Of a stretch of 6,134 nucleotides of DNA, positions 5,614 through 6,134 are shown piece after piece; position 1 is the first letter of the stretch, and every line of letters begins with the position of its first letter. The position numbers and the translations under genes are program-made. Source of the DNA: CANLBN01 sp047638515 (GTDB taxonomy: Bacteria > Pseudomonadota > Gammaproteobacteria > Pseudomonadales > Cellvibrionaceae); contig JBLIME010000162.1 in the NCBI GenBank assembly GCA_047638515.1, positions 1 to 6,134 on the forward strand. The letters run 5' to 3'. The notes beneath the pieces are model-generated. The model saw only the letters and a program-made list of their open reading frames with translations, did no database searches and was not told the origin of the DNA.

Positions 5614-6134
5614 CAATCGTTTCGCCTTTTCGCTATCATTCTTTGCCTATTGCTTAACTTGAGCTTACCTCAAGCTCATGCAGGGGAGAATAGCCCTTTA
5701 CAACAACAGACAATTCTAGTTTTAGGCGATAGCATCAGTGCAGGCTATGGCATAGATAAACAACAGGGCTGGGTGGCCTTATTAGAAGAGCAACTCATGG
5801 AGGAATACCCTCAATATACGGTAGTCAATGCCAGTATTAGTGGCGAAACAACCAGTGGTGGTGCAAATCGTCTGCAGCCGCTATTGGATAAGCATATGCC
5901 GAACATAGTCATTCTAGAATTAGGCGGTAACGATGGTTTAAGGGGCGCTCCCATAAAACTCATGACACAGAATCTGACCTATATGATTACACTCAGCCAA
6001 GAGGCAGGGGCCAAGGTTTTATTACTCGGCATGCGCATTCCTCCTAACTATGGGCAACGGTATAGTGAATTGTTTGCCAATCAATATACGCTCATAGCCA
6101 AAGACCTAAATGTACACTTAGTTTCTTTCTTATT
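5593..6134 (+). CDS. tesA: Periplasmic SGNH/GDSL esterase TesA (thioesterase I / lysophospholipase L1 type), C-terminus beyond window
   Basis: Secreted SGNH hydrolase that in E. coli cleaves acyl-CoA thioesters, lysophospholipids and other esters in the periplasm. 180 residues are present. A Sec signal peptide (basic start, hydrophobic core about 12-25) ends in the likely cleavage site QAHA|GE after residue 30. Block I is ILVLGDSISAGYG with nucleophile S47 (GDSI rather than GDSL). Block II SGET supplies the oxyanion Gly84, and block III LGGNDGLRG supplies N113. IPPNYGQRY matches the TesA-specific region. Block V with the catalytic Asp and His lies off the right edge. ATG 5593 is chosen because no later start keeps the signal peptide and a good ribosome site precedes it. 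The gene is divergent from ybbA and the two overlap head to head. I recall recent reports of a physical YbbAP-TesA complex in E. coli, not checked here, which would make this a functional cluster. Confidence 0.95.
   Translation, partial: MFDFRIHQSFRLFAIILCLLLNLSLPQAHAGENSPLQQQTILVLGDSISAGYGIDKQQGWVALLEEQLMEEYPQYTVVNASISGETTSGGANRLQPLLDKHMPNIVILELGGNDGLRGAPIKLMTQNLTYMITLSQEAGAKVLLLGMRIPPNYGQRYSELFANQYTLIAKDLNVHLVSFL
5625..5628 (-). promoter_or_regulatory. Ribosome binding site of ybbA, inside the tesA signal-peptide codons
   Basis: AAGG (in AAAAGG) read on the minus strand precedes the TTG at 5616 by 8 bases and the ATG at 5613 by 11. It is the only purine-rich site near the ybbA start and lies entirely within tesA coding sequence. 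Confidence 0.45.
5658..5678. repeat. Two interleaved inverted repeats in the tesA signal-peptide region, upstream of ybbA
   Basis: CTTGAG/CTCAAG (5658-5663 and 5669-5674) and TGAGCTT/AAGCTCA (5660-5666 and 5672-5678) are two overlapping, mutually exclusive inverted repeats, each with a 5-base centre. They code for the LSLPQA part of the TesA signal peptide and lie about 45 to 65 bases upstream of the ybbA start, where its promoter or an operator would be expected. No known regulator site is recognised. In RNA they could form alternative small hairpins near the tesA 5' end. Confidence 0.35.

Noticed and set aside
5426..5662. Plus-strand open frame of 78 codons running into the tesA start
   Set aside because: It is antisense to the ybbA Walker A region and out of frame with tesA, which has the signal peptide and GDSL motif.

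Overview
This window looks like chromosomal DNA from a marine-type gammaproteobacterium. I infer this from a PhoB whose DNA-recognition helix matches the E. coli sequence as I remember it, an adjacent PhoR, and a TesA/YbbA/YbbP cluster arranged as in enterics and pseudomonads. Base composition is moderate to AT-leaning by eye. An Oceanospirillales-like host is a guess. I see no mobile element, CRISPR array, RNA gene or sign of recent transfer. The window is almost fully coding, and no gene-free stretch exceeds about 50 bases.

Layout: five genes lie on the minus strand, reading from right to left, and one partial gene lies on the plus strand at the right edge. From right to left they are tesA (plus strand, C-terminus cut off); ybbA (ABC ATPase) and ybbP (large FtsX-type permease), which share a 4-base ATGA stop/start overlap; a COG0523/CobW-family metallochaperone-type GTPase 44 bases downstream of ybbP; phoB 45 bases further on; and phoR (C-terminus cut off) starting at a TTG 23 bases after phoB. 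I see no factor-independent terminator between any of the five minus-strand genes, so some read-through is plausible.

Functional units: (1) TesA is a secreted SGNH esterase/thioesterase and YbbAP is an inner-membrane ABC machine of the MacB/LolCDE type. Their divergent genes overlap at their 5' ends by about 21 bases, so each promoter must lie inside the other's coding sequence. (2) The COG0523 GTPase carries the CxCC metal motif and a His-rich insert, and probably handles zinc or a related metal. (3) PhoB and PhoR form the phosphate-starvation two-component system. A convincing Pho box lies across the stop codon of the GTPase gene, just upstream of phoB, which indicates PhoB autoregulation from a promoter embedded in the end of its neighbour.

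No gene here is of an unknown kind. The points worth a second look are the junctions: the embedded Pho box, the metallochaperone between the ybbAP and phoBR units, the tesA/ybbA head-to-head overlap, and two short palindromic sites at promoter-like positions.
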